NCBI GenBank assembly: GCA_021161495.1
Contig: JAGHAO010000104.1
Location: forward strand, 1 to 6,663
Direction: 5' to 3'
DNA length: 6,663 nt
From: Caldisericaceae bacterium
GTDB lineage: Bacteria; Caldisericota; Caldisericia; Caldisericales; Caldisericaceae
Position numbers and translations under genes: made by a program
Notes under the pieces: model-generated
The model's database searches: none
What the model was told of the DNA's origin: nothing
What the model saw: only the letters and a program-made list of their open reading frames with translations
Shown: piece after piece, positions 1-5,487 of the stretch
Layout: each line of letters starts with the position of its first letter
How positions within the stretch are numbered: position 1 is the stretch's first letter

Positions 1-118
1 CTTTATATCTATATGAGATCTAATGTTAATCCTTGTTCCGCTTTTAATCTTTTCCTTAAAAACGCTCGTAATTACAACTACGATAAACAGGATAAGAAAC
101 TGCCTTGCCCCCATTTTT

Positions 119-193
119 ATCACCCTGAGGTGCCCCCCATCCTGTCACCCTGAAATGTTGTAATTCAGGGTCTCCAAATCGAGGGAACACATA
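119..193 (+). repeat. Palindromic interspersed repeat, left copy
   Basis: A partial terminus ATCACCCTGA lies at 119-128, followed by a fuller element starting GTCACCCTGA at 144. The element folds into an 8-bp stem, ACCCTGAA (147-154) with TTCAGGGT (164-171), and a 9-nt loop. It continues into TCGAGGGAACACAT (179-192), which matches 1339-1352. The second hairpin arm present in that copy is missing here, so this one is truncated after about 193. Confidence 0.75.
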
Positions 194-247
194 TTGGCGT
201 ACATTAAAAGGAAATAACCCGGTGTAAATATTCGGACAAACCGGTTT

Positions 248-271
248 AATAAAATCGGCTTCCGAAACCGA
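248..271 (-). terminator. Probable rho-independent terminator of the toxin operon
   Basis: Read leftward, the 17 nt from 271 to 255 fold as TCGGTTT-CGG-AAGCCGA (7 pairs including one G-U, 3-nt loop). TTTTATT follows immediately (254 to 248). It begins 6 nt beyond the toxin stop codon. The stem is short and the T-run is interrupted, so the terminator may be modest in strength. Confidence 0.55.
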
Positions 272-276
272 GAAAG

Positions 277-633
277 TTAGGAATTTTTCAGATCCAATAC
301 GAGTTGCAATGCCTCTTCAACGGATTCCGTCTCTTCGGGTTCCAATTCTCCTATCTTTTTTACGAGTCTCTCTTTTGAGATTGTGAGGATTTGCTCGCAT
401 TTTATAAACGAAGGTTTACTTAACCCGTTTTTTGAAGACGGTTTTATAAGTATGTGAAACGGAAGTTCTCTCCCTTTGGTGCTTATTGTTAAAACGATTG
501 TATTAGGATAAAGAGGGTTTTCGTTTCCCGCATTCGTTTGGATTATCAGTGAAGGCCTAATTCCTTTCTGCTCCGAGCCCCTTCCAGGATTCCAATTAAC
601 CAACCATATTTCACTTCTTCTCGGTACGTTCAT
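277..633 (-). CDS. mazF: MazF/PemK-family endoribonuclease toxin
   Basis: Predicted 118-residue toxin of the MazF/PemK family, sequence-specific endoribonucleases that cleave mRNA in the cytoplasm and arrest growth unless bound by an antitoxin. Family marks are the N-terminal RSEIWLVNWNP (6-16), the GSEQKGIRPSLIIQ stretch (19-32) with the active-site-type Arg-Pro at 26-27, ST at 51-52 in the position of the catalytic Ser/Thr, and FIKCEQILTISKERL (76-90) followed by KIGEL. Length is normal for the family. I chose the ATG at 633 because GGAGG lies at 650-646, 12 nt upstream. A longer in-frame version from 669 would add 12 residues unlike the family and place this GGAGG inside the gene. The start lies 23 nt inside the end of the antitoxin gene, so translation is probably coupled. 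A hairpin with a T-run follows the stop. Family assignment is firm; target sequence and activity are unknown. Confidence 0.9.
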   Translation of the reverse strand: MNVPRRSEIWLVNWNPGRGSEQKGIRPSLIIQTNAGNENPLYPNTIVLTISTKGRELPFHILIKPSSKNGLSKPSFIKCEQILTISKERLVKKIGELEPEETESVEEALQLVLDLKNS

Positions 634-859
634 CCGAAAGTGCAACCTCCTTTTGTGCGTCAAATGCATACTCTACATCTTCATCTCCCGCTTTGCCAAA
701 AGCTTCGAATAATTCTTTTTCTTGTTCCTTTCTGAGCCATTCTTCGATAAGTTCTCTGACTATCGAATTAAGAGATCTCTTTTCTTTTTTTAACACTTTC
801 TTAATCCTTCTGTGCAAAGAAGAAGGAATTCTCACCGTAAAACCCACTGTGGATTTCAT
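611..859 (-). CDS. Ribbon-helix-helix (CopG/Arc-type) antitoxin
   Basis: Predicted 82-residue antitoxin partner of the downstream MazF-like toxin. Residues 1-48 read as a ribbon-helix-helix DNA-binding fold: a short beta strand (STVGFTVRIP), a basic helix (SSLHRRIKKVLKKEKR), then the SLNSIVRELIEEWLRKE turn and helix typical of CopG/Arc proteins. The tail (about 49-82) is acidic and probably flexible, as expected for the segment that wraps the toxin. The start is the ATG at 859, because AGGAGGTGAT at 873-864 is a near-perfect ribosome-binding site 6-8 nt upstream. An upstream GTG at 868 lies inside that site and is unlikely. It is the first gene of a two-gene operon and overlaps the toxin gene by 23 nt. 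RHH antitoxins usually repress their own promoter as dimers, and a palindrome just upstream fits that. The partnership is inferred from gene order. Confidence 0.85.
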   Translation of the reverse strand: MKSTVGFTVRIPSSLHRRIKKVLKKEKRSLNSIVRELIEEWLRKEQEKELFEAFGKAGDEDVEYAFDAQKEVALSDERTEKK

Positions 860-863
860 CCGT

Positions 864-873
864 ATCACCTCCT
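864..873 (-). promoter_or_regulatory. Strong Shine-Dalgarno site of the antitoxin gene
   Basis: Read leftward this is AGGAGGTGAT, complementary over ten bases to the usual 3' end of 16S rRNA. It fixes the antitoxin start at the ATG at 859. It is much better placed than the GGAGG of the toxin gene (12-nt spacing), which would favour more antitoxin than toxin. Confidence 0.8.
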
Positions 874-874
874 A

Positions 875-884
875 ATGATATCAT
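875..884. promoter_or_regulatory. Palindromic operator candidate for the antitoxin
   Basis: ATGATATCAT is a perfect 10-bp palindrome between the predicted -10 box and the ribosome-binding site of the toxin-antitoxin operon. Autorepressing ribbon-helix-helix dimers commonly bind such a site. A related leftward sequence, TTATGGTGATA (898 to 888), lies next to it and could be a second half-site. Binding is inferred from position only. Confidence 0.4.
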
Positions 885-898
885 AATCTATCACCATA

Positions 899-926
899 AT
901 TCTACTCCGTTTCTGTCTTTAATCAA
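899..926 (-). promoter_or_regulatory. Promoter of the toxin-antitoxin operon
   Basis: Read leftward: TTGATT (926-921) as -35 with two differences from TTGACA, a 16-bp spacer, then TAGAAT (904-899) as -10 with one difference from TATAAT. It lies about 40 nt upstream of the antitoxin ATG, with the candidate operator between. This is a sigma-70-type match by eye only. Confidence 0.5.
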
Positions 927-970
927 GAAGGGGATAGCGGAAAATAAATAAGGGATTTTAAAAAAGCCCC

Positions 971-1052
971 CGGACAAGTCGCTGAGTTATTCAGAAATGT
1001 ATTTATTCGGAATCTTAAATCGAGAGAACACATTTCCCTCGAAACTCCTATT
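971..1052 (+). repeat. Diverged copy of the two-hairpin repeat
   Basis: The first half is degenerate (CTGAGTTATTCAG at 972-984, then an ATGTATT-type stretch). The right part, 1026-1052, is identical over 27 nt to 1345-1371. Its TCGAGAGAA arm has one change from TCGAGGGAA, so the second hairpin would carry one mismatch compared with the copy at 1339-1361. Confidence 0.65.
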
Positions 1053-1061
1053 CTCTCTTTT

Positions 1062-1127
1062 GTCACCCTGAGCGTATTTTGCGCTCTTTTCCTTGGCACG
1101 CATTACGCCAAGTGGATCTCGTTTTTT
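1062..1127 (+). repeat. GTCACCCTGAG repeat element with two hairpins
   Basis: Begins GTCACCCTGAG and can fold GAGCG (1070-1074) with CGCTC (1081-1085 region), then CTTGGC (1092-1097) with GCCAAG (1107-1112). A T6 run at 1122-1127 lies 9 nt beyond the second stem, too far for a typical terminator. The layout (GTCAC-CTG, CTC-TTTCC, GC-rich hairpin) resembles the reverse complement of the 47-bp units at 1420-1524. Confidence 0.55.
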
Positions 1128-1169
1128 AATCCTTTTAGCAAAGTACAATCAAAAAGCAAAGCAAATGAA

Positions 1170-1193
1170 ACTCTGAAATAAATTCAGAGTGAC
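1170..1193 (-). repeat. Short palindromic repeat
   Basis: ACTCTGAA (1170-1177) pairs with TTCAGAGT (1183-1190) across a 5-nt loop, and GAC follows. Read on the minus strand it starts GTC-ACTCTGAA, the same layout as the copies at 144 and 1304, with one base pair of the stem changed on both sides. Confidence 0.65.
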
Positions 1194-1200
1194 GAAATAC

Positions 1201-1235
1201 GAGATTCTTCTGTCGCTACGCTCCATCAGAATGAC
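1201..1235 (-). repeat. GTCATTCTGA...GAATCTC interspersed repeat
   Basis: Read on the minus strand it starts GTCATTCTGA and ends AGAAGAATCTC, with a GC-rich centre containing GGAGCGTAGCGAC. From memory, elements of this form are common between genes in many unrelated bacterial genomes. ATTCT (1204-1208) can pair with AGAAT (1228-1232). Confidence 0.65.
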
Positions 1236-1241
1236 AATGAT

Positions 1242-1268
1242 GAGGTCCTGAAACAAGTTCAAGACGAC
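1242..1268 (-). repeat. Short element of the same repeat family
   Basis: Read on the minus strand it runs from GTCTTGAACTTG to TTTCAGGACCTC, an imperfect palindrome in which TCCTGAA (1246-1252) faces TTCAAGA (1258-1264) with one mismatch. Its GAGGTCCTGAAAC edge recurs at 1472-1484, the left edge of the second 47-bp unit. Confidence 0.5.
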
Positions 1269-1303
1269 AAAGAAAAATGCAAATACGGAATGACCACCAC
1301 CTC

Positions 1304-1371
1304 GTCACCCTGAGATGTATTAACTCAGGGTCTGAACGTCGAGGGAACACATTTCCCTCGAAACTCCTATT
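1304..1371 (+). repeat. Most complete two-hairpin repeat copy
   Basis: Starts GTCACCCTGAG. Hairpin 1 pairs ACCCTGAG (1307-1314) with CTCAGGGT (1324-1331) across a 9-nt loop. Hairpin 2 pairs TCGAGGGAA (1339-1347) with TTCCCTCGA (1353-1361) across 5 nt. The segment 1345-1371 is exactly repeated at 1026-1052. This is the best reference copy in the window; the copies at 144 and 971 are truncated or diverged. Confidence 0.75.
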
Positions 1372-1419
1372 GAAAGATAAAATGTTTTTCGGAAAAACCT
1401 CGTGGTTAAGGCAGAGACT

Positions 1420-1524
1420 CTGAAACAAGTGCTCGCCTTCGGCGAGGAAAGGAGTGCAGAGTGACAAATTCGAGGTCCTGAAACGAGTGCTCGCCTTCGG
1501 CAAGGAAAGGAGTGCAGAGTGACA
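1420..1524 (-). repeat. Pair of 47-bp direct repeats
   Basis: Two 47-bp units, 1420-1466 and 1478-1524, stand 58 bp apart (start to start) and differ at two positions (A/G at unit position 8, G/A at position 24). Each holds a GC hairpin, CTCGCC-TTC-GGCGAG in the first unit (1432-1446); in the second unit the G-to-A change breaks one pair. Both end CAGAGTGACA, the terminus shared with the other elements, so on the minus strand they start TGTCACTCTG. Confidence 0.8.
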
Positions 1525-1552
1525 GGAAAAATGAGACGCTGAAATAAGCGGT

Positions 1553-1603
1553 TCCGAGACAGGGCGGATACGAGTTATTCCGCCCTGTTTTGAATTCCTC
1601 GGA
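1553..1603. terminator. Nested inverted repeat beyond korB
   Basis: ACAGGGCGGA (1559-1568) pairs perfectly with TCCGCCCTGT (1579-1588) across 10 nt. Outside it, TCCGAG (1553-1558) can pair with CTCGGA (1598-1603). It begins 12 nt past the korB stop and is the obvious candidate end of the korAB transcript. In the korB direction no T-run follows the stem; TTTT follows only on the plus strand (1588-1591). It may therefore stabilise an mRNA 3' end or pause polymerase rather than act as a classic intrinsic terminator. Confidence 0.45.
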
Positions 1604-1614
1604 TAAAAACTTGG

Positions 1615-2457
1615 TTACGATTTTTCCGTAAGGATTTCCGTAATATCGGGTACGTCTCTGTTAAAGAAGAAATTTTCGTGCCCTCGCACGAGTTTTTCGT
1701 ACGTATCTGTTTCCTCTTCGTAAAAAACGCCTATCGGGATTTTGTCTCCCCATTCGAGAGATTTTTCCACCGCTTTTTCGAAATCATTCGGTTTGTAATC
1801 CGTGTCTTCCAACCTGTAAACCCTTTTCCTGAAAAATTCGTACGTGTTGTTAAACGTAACGCACGGCTGAATTACGTCTACGATGGAAAACCCTCTGTGG
1901 AAAATTGCTCTTTCAAACAGATATTCAAGGTGTTTTACGTCCCCCGAAAATCCGCGGGCAACGAATGTTCCACGTGAAACAATCATCAGCGTAATCGGGT
2001 TGAGGGGCCTTTCCGGATTCCCGAAAGGAGTGGAACGCCCTTTGAACCCCTTCGGACTCGTCGGGGTGAACTGCCCCGTCGTCAAGCCGTAAACCGAATT
2101 GTCGTGGACGATCATCGTTATGTCCGTGTTGCGCCTCGCAGCCTGAATGATATGGTTCATTCCCTCGGCATAAACATCTCCGTCGCCTGCAAACCCCACA
2201 ACGGTAAGCAGGTCATTTGCAATTCTCATACCCGTTGCAAGCGGCGGCACTCTCCCGTGAATCGGGTGGAAAGAGTTCAAATCGTAATAGTTTGTGATAT
2301 ACCCGTGGCAGCCTATTCCAGAAACAAGCACGATGTTTTCCTTTATCAGTTTTCCGTTCTCTATGTTCCGCTCGACCACGTTTTTGAATGCGGAATATAT
2401 CGCATAATTCCCGCACCCCGGACACCACTGGATTTTTTTGTTCGTTCCTATGTTCAT
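1615..2457 (-). CDS. korB: 2-oxoacid:ferredoxin oxidoreductase, beta subunit
   Basis: Predicted 280-residue beta (thiamine diphosphate-binding) subunit of a 2-oxoacid:ferredoxin oxidoreductase. With the alpha subunit it decarboxylates a 2-oxoacid to the acyl-CoA and CO2 and passes electrons to ferredoxin. WCPGCG at 11-16, Cys50 (GIGCHG) and Cys199 (QPCVTFNN) supply the four cysteines expected for the single [4Fe-4S] cluster. GDGDVYAEGMNHIIQAARRN (91-110) with the later HDN (118-120) is the Mg-thiamine diphosphate motif. SVYGLTTGQFTPTS (121-134) is typical of the 2-oxoglutarate/generic KorB branch. Length is usual for KorB. The ATG overlaps the korA TGA by 4 nt, and AAAGGAGG (2472-2465) lies 7 nt upstream, so translation is coupled to korA. 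The substrate could be 2-oxoglutarate, pyruvate or a broader range; motifs alone do not decide. A nested inverted repeat lies beyond the stop. Confidence 0.92.
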   Translation of the reverse strand: MNIGTNKKIQWCPGCGNYAIYSAFKNVVERNIENGKLIKENIVLVSGIGCHGYITNYYDLNSFHPIHGRVPPLATGMRIANDLLTVVGFAGDGDVYAEGMNHIIQAARRNTDITMIVHDNSVYGLTTGQFTPTSPKGFKGRSTPFGNPERPLNPITLMIVSRGTFVARGFSGDVKHLEYLFERAIFHRGFSIVDVIQPCVTFNNTYEFFRKRVYRLEDTDYKPNDFEKAVEKSLEWGDKIPIGVFYEEETDTYEKLVRGHENFFFNRDVPDITEILTEKS

Positions 2458-4106
2458 AAGAGCGCCTCCTTTAACCTTTCTTTCAGTTCAAACGGGTCAA
2501 ACGGCCTTCCGTCGTAGCGCAGGATCTTTTCGTCAGGCGCCCTCCCCGTTTTACACTTCACAAGTTCGGCAAACTGCCCCGTGGAATTTTGCTCCACGGA
2601 AATAATCTTCTCCGAATGGTCGAATATATTTTTCACTTTTTCGACAGGGAAAGGTTCAAGCGCAATTACCTGCAAAAGTTTTAGGGGCAACCCTTCAATC
2701 GCTTCCAGAAGCGTACCGGTGGGAGAACCGAAAGTAATAACCGTGTTCTTTGCGTCGACATCCCCGAACACGTTTATCGTGTGCTCTGCAAGGAAGTCGT
2801 TTCTGATCGTTTCCGCCTTTTTCAACCTCTTTTCCTTCATCTTTACGACGTTTTCTGGCAAACTCGACGAATACCCCTCTTCCGTGTGCTCCGTGGAATT
2901 TGTGTGGTTCACAATGCCTTTCATCGAAGGGAACGCAATCGGGGAAATTCCGTCTTCCGTAACTTGATACCGCTTGTAAACTCCGCTCCCTTCAAAATAC
3001 TTCACGGGAAGCGGGTATTTTTTCCCGAACTGAATATTTACCGTTTTGGTGCTTTCCGCAATATGTTTGTCCGTTAAAACGAAAACCGGGGTTTGGTACC
3101 ACCACGCATACTGCATCGCTCGCGCGGCAACGTCGAAACTTTCGTCGATCGTTCCCGGAGCAAGCACGATGCGCGGAAATTCCCCGTGCCCTACGTTCAA
3201 AACCAAATTCAAATCGCCCTGTTCCGTGTAGGTGGGAACGCCCGTTGTAGGGCCGGCACGCTGAGCGTCCACAATAACGAGAGGGATTTCTGTGCCCCCT
3301 GCAAGGCTTATCGCCTCACCCATAAGGTCGATTCCGGGCCCGCTCGTCCCGCACATTGCAGGCGCACCCGCGTACGCAGCACCAATTGCCATAACGGCTG
3401 CGGAAATTTCGTCTTCCGTGTGGATTGCCGCAATGTGAAGCCTCTTCGATTCTTTTGCAAGGAAATGTAGCAGAGTGCTTGCAGGTGTTATCGGATACGC
3501 AGTGTAAACTTTCATTCCGGCGCGCACCGCACCCAAAGCGGTGAGTTCGTTTCCTGAAATTACAGGGAACTGCGGTTTTGTCCACCGCTCCATACGCAGT
3601 TTCGGGAAATTGTTTTCTTTTGCATATTCGAAACCCGCTTTTGCAAGTTCGATATTCTTATCCGCTTTTTCCTTAAATTCCGATTCAAGCGTCTTTACGA
3701 CAAACTCAAACGGAATTTCGCACACATAGGAAAGCACGCCCAAAATAACGGAAGGCTTCATTACGGGAGAGGCATTTTTTTCTTTTATTATCTCGTCAAA
3801 AGGAACGTTCGTTCCGCCCTTTCCGTCCAAAACAGCCACCGTATCCCTTTTCGTTTTGGAAGAATACCTTTCGAAAATATCCTCGTGAAAAGAAAAAAAG
3901 ATATCGGAAATGCCTTTTTGGGAAAATACCTCCTTCTTTGAAATCCTTATTTCGCTGTAATCCTGCCCTCCGCGAATCGTGGAAACGTAGTCGTCCATTA
4001 TGAATACGTGATAGCCGTATCGGTTAAACAACTTCCCGATTACGAGAGCGCCTCGCTTTACGCCCTCTCCGGCCCGGCCACCGAGAAAAACAGAGAGTTC
4101 ATCCAT
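2454..4106 (-). CDS. korA: 2-oxoacid:ferredoxin oxidoreductase, fused gamma-alpha subunit
   Basis: Predicted 550-residue KorA in which the gamma domain is fused in front of alpha, as in two-subunit 2-oxoacid oxidoreductases. Residues 1 to about 170 are gamma-like: GGRAGEGV (9-16), then YVSTIRGGQDYSEIRIS (about 40-56). The alpha part starts near 184 with GNELTALGAVRAGMKVYTAYPITPAS; YPITPAS (204-210) is the substrate/CoA-side signature. AIHTEDEISAAVMAIGAAYAG, GTSGPGIDLM and RAGPTTGVPTYTEQGDL follow. HTEEGYSS and a Rossmann-like VITFGSPTGTLLEAI segment form the C-terminal part. The ferredoxin-like delta domain of four-part enzymes is absent from both subunits, so electrons should leave through the KorB cluster. 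Two ATGs are adjacent at 4109 and 4106. AAAGGAGGT (4120-4112) leaves only 3 nt to the first and 6 nt to the second, so I prefer 4106. It is the first gene of the korAB operon and divergent from dnaA. Confidence 0.92.
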   Translation of the reverse strand: MDELSVFLGGRAGEGVKRGALVIGKLFNRYGYHVFIMDDYVSTIRGGQDYSEIRISKKEVFSQKGISDIFFSFHEDIFERYSSKTKRDTVAVLDGKGGTNVPFDEIIKEKNASPVMKPSVILGVLSYVCEIPFEFVVKTLESEFKEKADKNIELAKAGFEYAKENNFPKLRMERWTKPQFPVISGNELTALGAVRAGMKVYTAYPITPASTLLHFLAKESKRLHIAAIHTEDEISAAVMAIGAAYAGAPAMCGTSGPGIDLMGEAISLAGGTEIPLVIVDAQRAGPTTGVPTYTEQGDLNLVLNVGHGEFPRIVLAPGTIDESFDVAARAMQYAWWYQTPVFVLTDKHIAESTKTVNIQFGKKYPLPVKYFEGSGVYKRYQVTEDGISPIAFPSMKGIVNHTNSTEHTEEGYSSSLPENVVKMKEKRLKKAETIRNDFLAEHTINVFGDVDAKNTVITFGSPTGTLLEAIEGLPLKLLQVIALEPFPVEKVKNIFDHSEKIISVEQNSTGQFAELVKCKTGRAPDEKILRYDGRPFDPFELKERLKEALL

Positions 4107-4109
4107 CAT

Positions 4110-4175
4110 TTACCTCCTTTCCGTTTTTCCATTATAATATCTTATCGGGAATTAAAGAAGAGAAAGGGGTGGAAA
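4110..4175. promoter_or_regulatory. Divergent korAB/dnaA control region
   Basis: Only about 66 bp separate the two start codons. TATAAT occurs on the plus strand at 4133-4138 (towards dnaA) and on the minus strand at 4136-4131 (towards korA), sharing four base pairs. Possible -35 boxes are weak: TTACCT at 4110-4115 for dnaA (17-bp spacer, inside the korA ribosome-binding site) and TTCTTT at 4159-4154 for korA (17-bp spacer). I see no good DnaA box here, so DnaA autoregulation is not evident from this region. Ribosome-binding sites are AAAGGGGTGG (4163-4172) for dnaA and AAAGGAGGT (4120-4112) for korA. Confidence 0.5.
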
Positions 4176-5486
4176 ATGAACAGTTGGGACAAAGCAATGG
4201 AAAAAATTAAAGAAAACCTCAGTGTTCCGACGCTGGAAACGTGGTTCAGGCCTGTTGAATGCGCAAACGAAACCGAGGATAGAATCGTGCTGAAAGTGCC
4301 TTCCGAACTTGTGAAAGAGTGGCTCGAAACAAAATACATATCTCTCATAAAGAGCGCTATTGAAGAGGTAAAAAAACACCCCGTCGAGATAGATTTTATC
4401 GTGGAAGAAAGAAAAATTCCGCAGTTACCCAAAATAAAAGTGGGAGACATTACGCTAAACAAAAATTACACGTTTGAGAACTTCGTCGTGGGCAGCGGAA
4501 ACAGGCTGGCATACGCAGCGTCGATGGCCGTTGCGAAAAATCCGGGGAAAGCATACAACCCCCTTTACATATACGGAGGCGTGGGGCTCGGAAAAACTCA
4601 TTTGTTGCAGGCAATAGCGCACCATATCCTGAAAAACTTTCCGGAACTCAAAATCATTTACACAACCACGGAAAAGTTCACAAACGAAGTTATTTACGCA
4701 ATACAGAACGCACAGAACAACAGAAAACTTATGGACCAATTCCACAGGCAGTACAGGACGGTTGACGTGCTTCTCATAGACGACGTGCAGTTCCTTGCGG
4801 GAAAAGAGCGGACGCAGGAGGAGTTCTTCCACACGTTCAATGCGCTGCACGATGCGGGGAAACAGGTTGTGCTCACATCGGACTGCCCGCCGAAAGAAAT
4901 CGCAACCTTGCAGGAAAGGCTCACCACACGCTTTGAATGGGGACTCGTTGCGGACATACAACCCCCCGATTTCGAAACAAGAGTTGCAATACTGAAAAAG
5001 AAAGCGGAACTCGAAGGAATCCGGGTGGGAGACGACGTGCTTTTTTACATAGCACAGCACATCTATTCCAACATCAGGGAACTCGAAGGCGCTTTGGTAA
5101 GGCTCGTCGCAACGGCATCCCTTGCAAACGAGGAAATTACTCTGGAATTTACGAAACACGCGCTTTCCGATATTATCCATCCCACAAAAGAGCCGATTAC
5201 GATCAAAAGAATTCAAAAAACGGTTGCAGACTATTTCAACATACCCGAAAAATCCTTAAAAGAAAAACGGCGTTCACAAAATATCGCACTTCCCAGGCAA
5301 ATTGCCATGTACCTTTCAAGGGAACTCACCGACGCCTCACTCCCGCAGATAGGCAAAGAGTTTGGGGGGAGAGACCACACAACAGTAATGCATGCCTGTG
5401 CAAAGATTAAAAAAGAGATAGAAAAAGAAGAAACGATGCAGGCACTTGTGGAAGAAATCAAAAAACGCTTAAACGGTGTGAATTAA
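4176..5486 (+). CDS. dnaA: Chromosomal replication initiator DnaA
   Basis: Predicted 436-residue initiator ATPase that binds DnaA boxes at oriC, forms an ATP-dependent filament and melts the origin for helicase loading. Domain I (1-75) holds SWDKAMEKIKENLSVPTLETWFRP, the DnaA N-terminal fold. The domain II linker (about 76-96) is very short. AAA+ domain III begins at YTFENFVVGSGNRLAYAA (98-115): Walker A GGVGLGKT (134-141), Walker B LLIDDVQ (199-205), sensor 1 TSD (234-236), arginine-finger region ERLTTRFEWGL (247-257), and sensor 2 NIRELEGAL (299-307). Domain IV (about 340-436) ends with the helix-turn-helix signature GGRDHTTVMHA (397-407). Length is close to other compact DnaAs. I chose the ATG at 4176, just after AAAGGGGTGG, where the family's N-terminus begins. 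The upstream in-frame extension to 4008 would overlap korA and add 56 unrelated residues. It lies immediately upstream of the origin and dnaN, the commonest bacterial order. Confidence 0.98.
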   Translation: MNSWDKAMEKIKENLSVPTLETWFRPVECANETEDRIVLKVPSELVKEWLETKYISLIKSAIEEVKKHPVEIDFIVEERKIPQLPKIKVGDITLNKNYTFENFVVGSGNRLAYAASMAVAKNPGKAYNPLYIYGGVGLGKTHLLQAIAHHILKNFPELKIIYTTTEKFTNEVIYAIQNAQNNRKLMDQFHRQYRTVDVLLIDDVQFLAGKERTQEEFFHTFNALHDAGKQVVLTSDCPPKEIATLQERLTTRFEWGLVADIQPPDFETRVAILKKKAELEGIRVGDDVLFYIAQHIYSNIRELEGALVRLVATASLANEEITLEFTKHALSDIIHPTKEPITIKRIQKTVADYFNIPEKSLKEKRRSQNIALPRQIAMYLSRELTDASLPQIGKEFGGRDHTTVMHACAKIKKEIEKEETMQALVEEIKKRLNGVN

Positions 5487-5487
5487 C

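Larger units (their letters stand above)
1..276. other. Non-coding left edge with repeat elements
   Basis: No reading frame here resembles a protein and no RNA gene is recognisable. The first ~115 bases are AT-rich and featureless to me. From 119 onward the stretch carries two termini of the interspersed repeat family that fills 960-1540, then a 10-bp palindrome AAACCGGTTT at 238-247 and the hairpin that probably ends the toxin operon. Confidence 0.6.
960..1540. other. Repeat-packed non-coding region
   Basis: About 580 bases between the toxin-antitoxin operon and korB contain no credible gene. Short imperfect palindromes in both orientations fill it, many sharing the decamer GTCAYYCTGA or its complement (1062-1071, 1184-1193, 1226-1235, 1304-1313; GCAGAGTGAC variants at 1456-1465 and 1514-1523). 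Spacing is irregular and there are no unique spacers, so it is not a CRISPR array. The pattern fits a nest of REP- or MITE-like elements accumulated between two leftward operons. Confidence 0.7.

Noticed and set aside
1092..1127. Intrinsic terminator (CTTGGC/GCCAAG stem with T6)
   Set aside because: The T-run is 9 nt beyond the stem, and no gene ends upstream on that strand; the hairpin is better explained as part of a repeat element.
1216..1503. A 95-codon minus-strand open frame
   Set aside because: It lies entirely in the palindromic repeats, has no ribosome-binding site and reads as low-sense, repeat-derived sequence.
1420..1524. Possible CRISPR remnant
   Set aside because: Only two units, 47 bp long with an 11-bp gap, no spacer-sized unique sequence and no cas gene; they match the other interspersed elements at their ends.
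4142..4150. TTATCGGGA as a DnaA box upstream of dnaA
   Set aside because: Three mismatches from TTATCCACA, including within the core; not enough to claim autoregulation.
4008..4175. A longer dnaA starting at 4008
   Set aside because: It would read through the divergent promoter region and overlap korA; the 56 added residues do not resemble DnaA, and a good ribosome-binding site precedes 4176.
4455..5216. A 253-codon minus-strand open frame
   Set aside because: It is antisense to the conserved ATPase domain of dnaA, has many Cys/Phe/Arg residues and no family resemblance, so it is a shadow.
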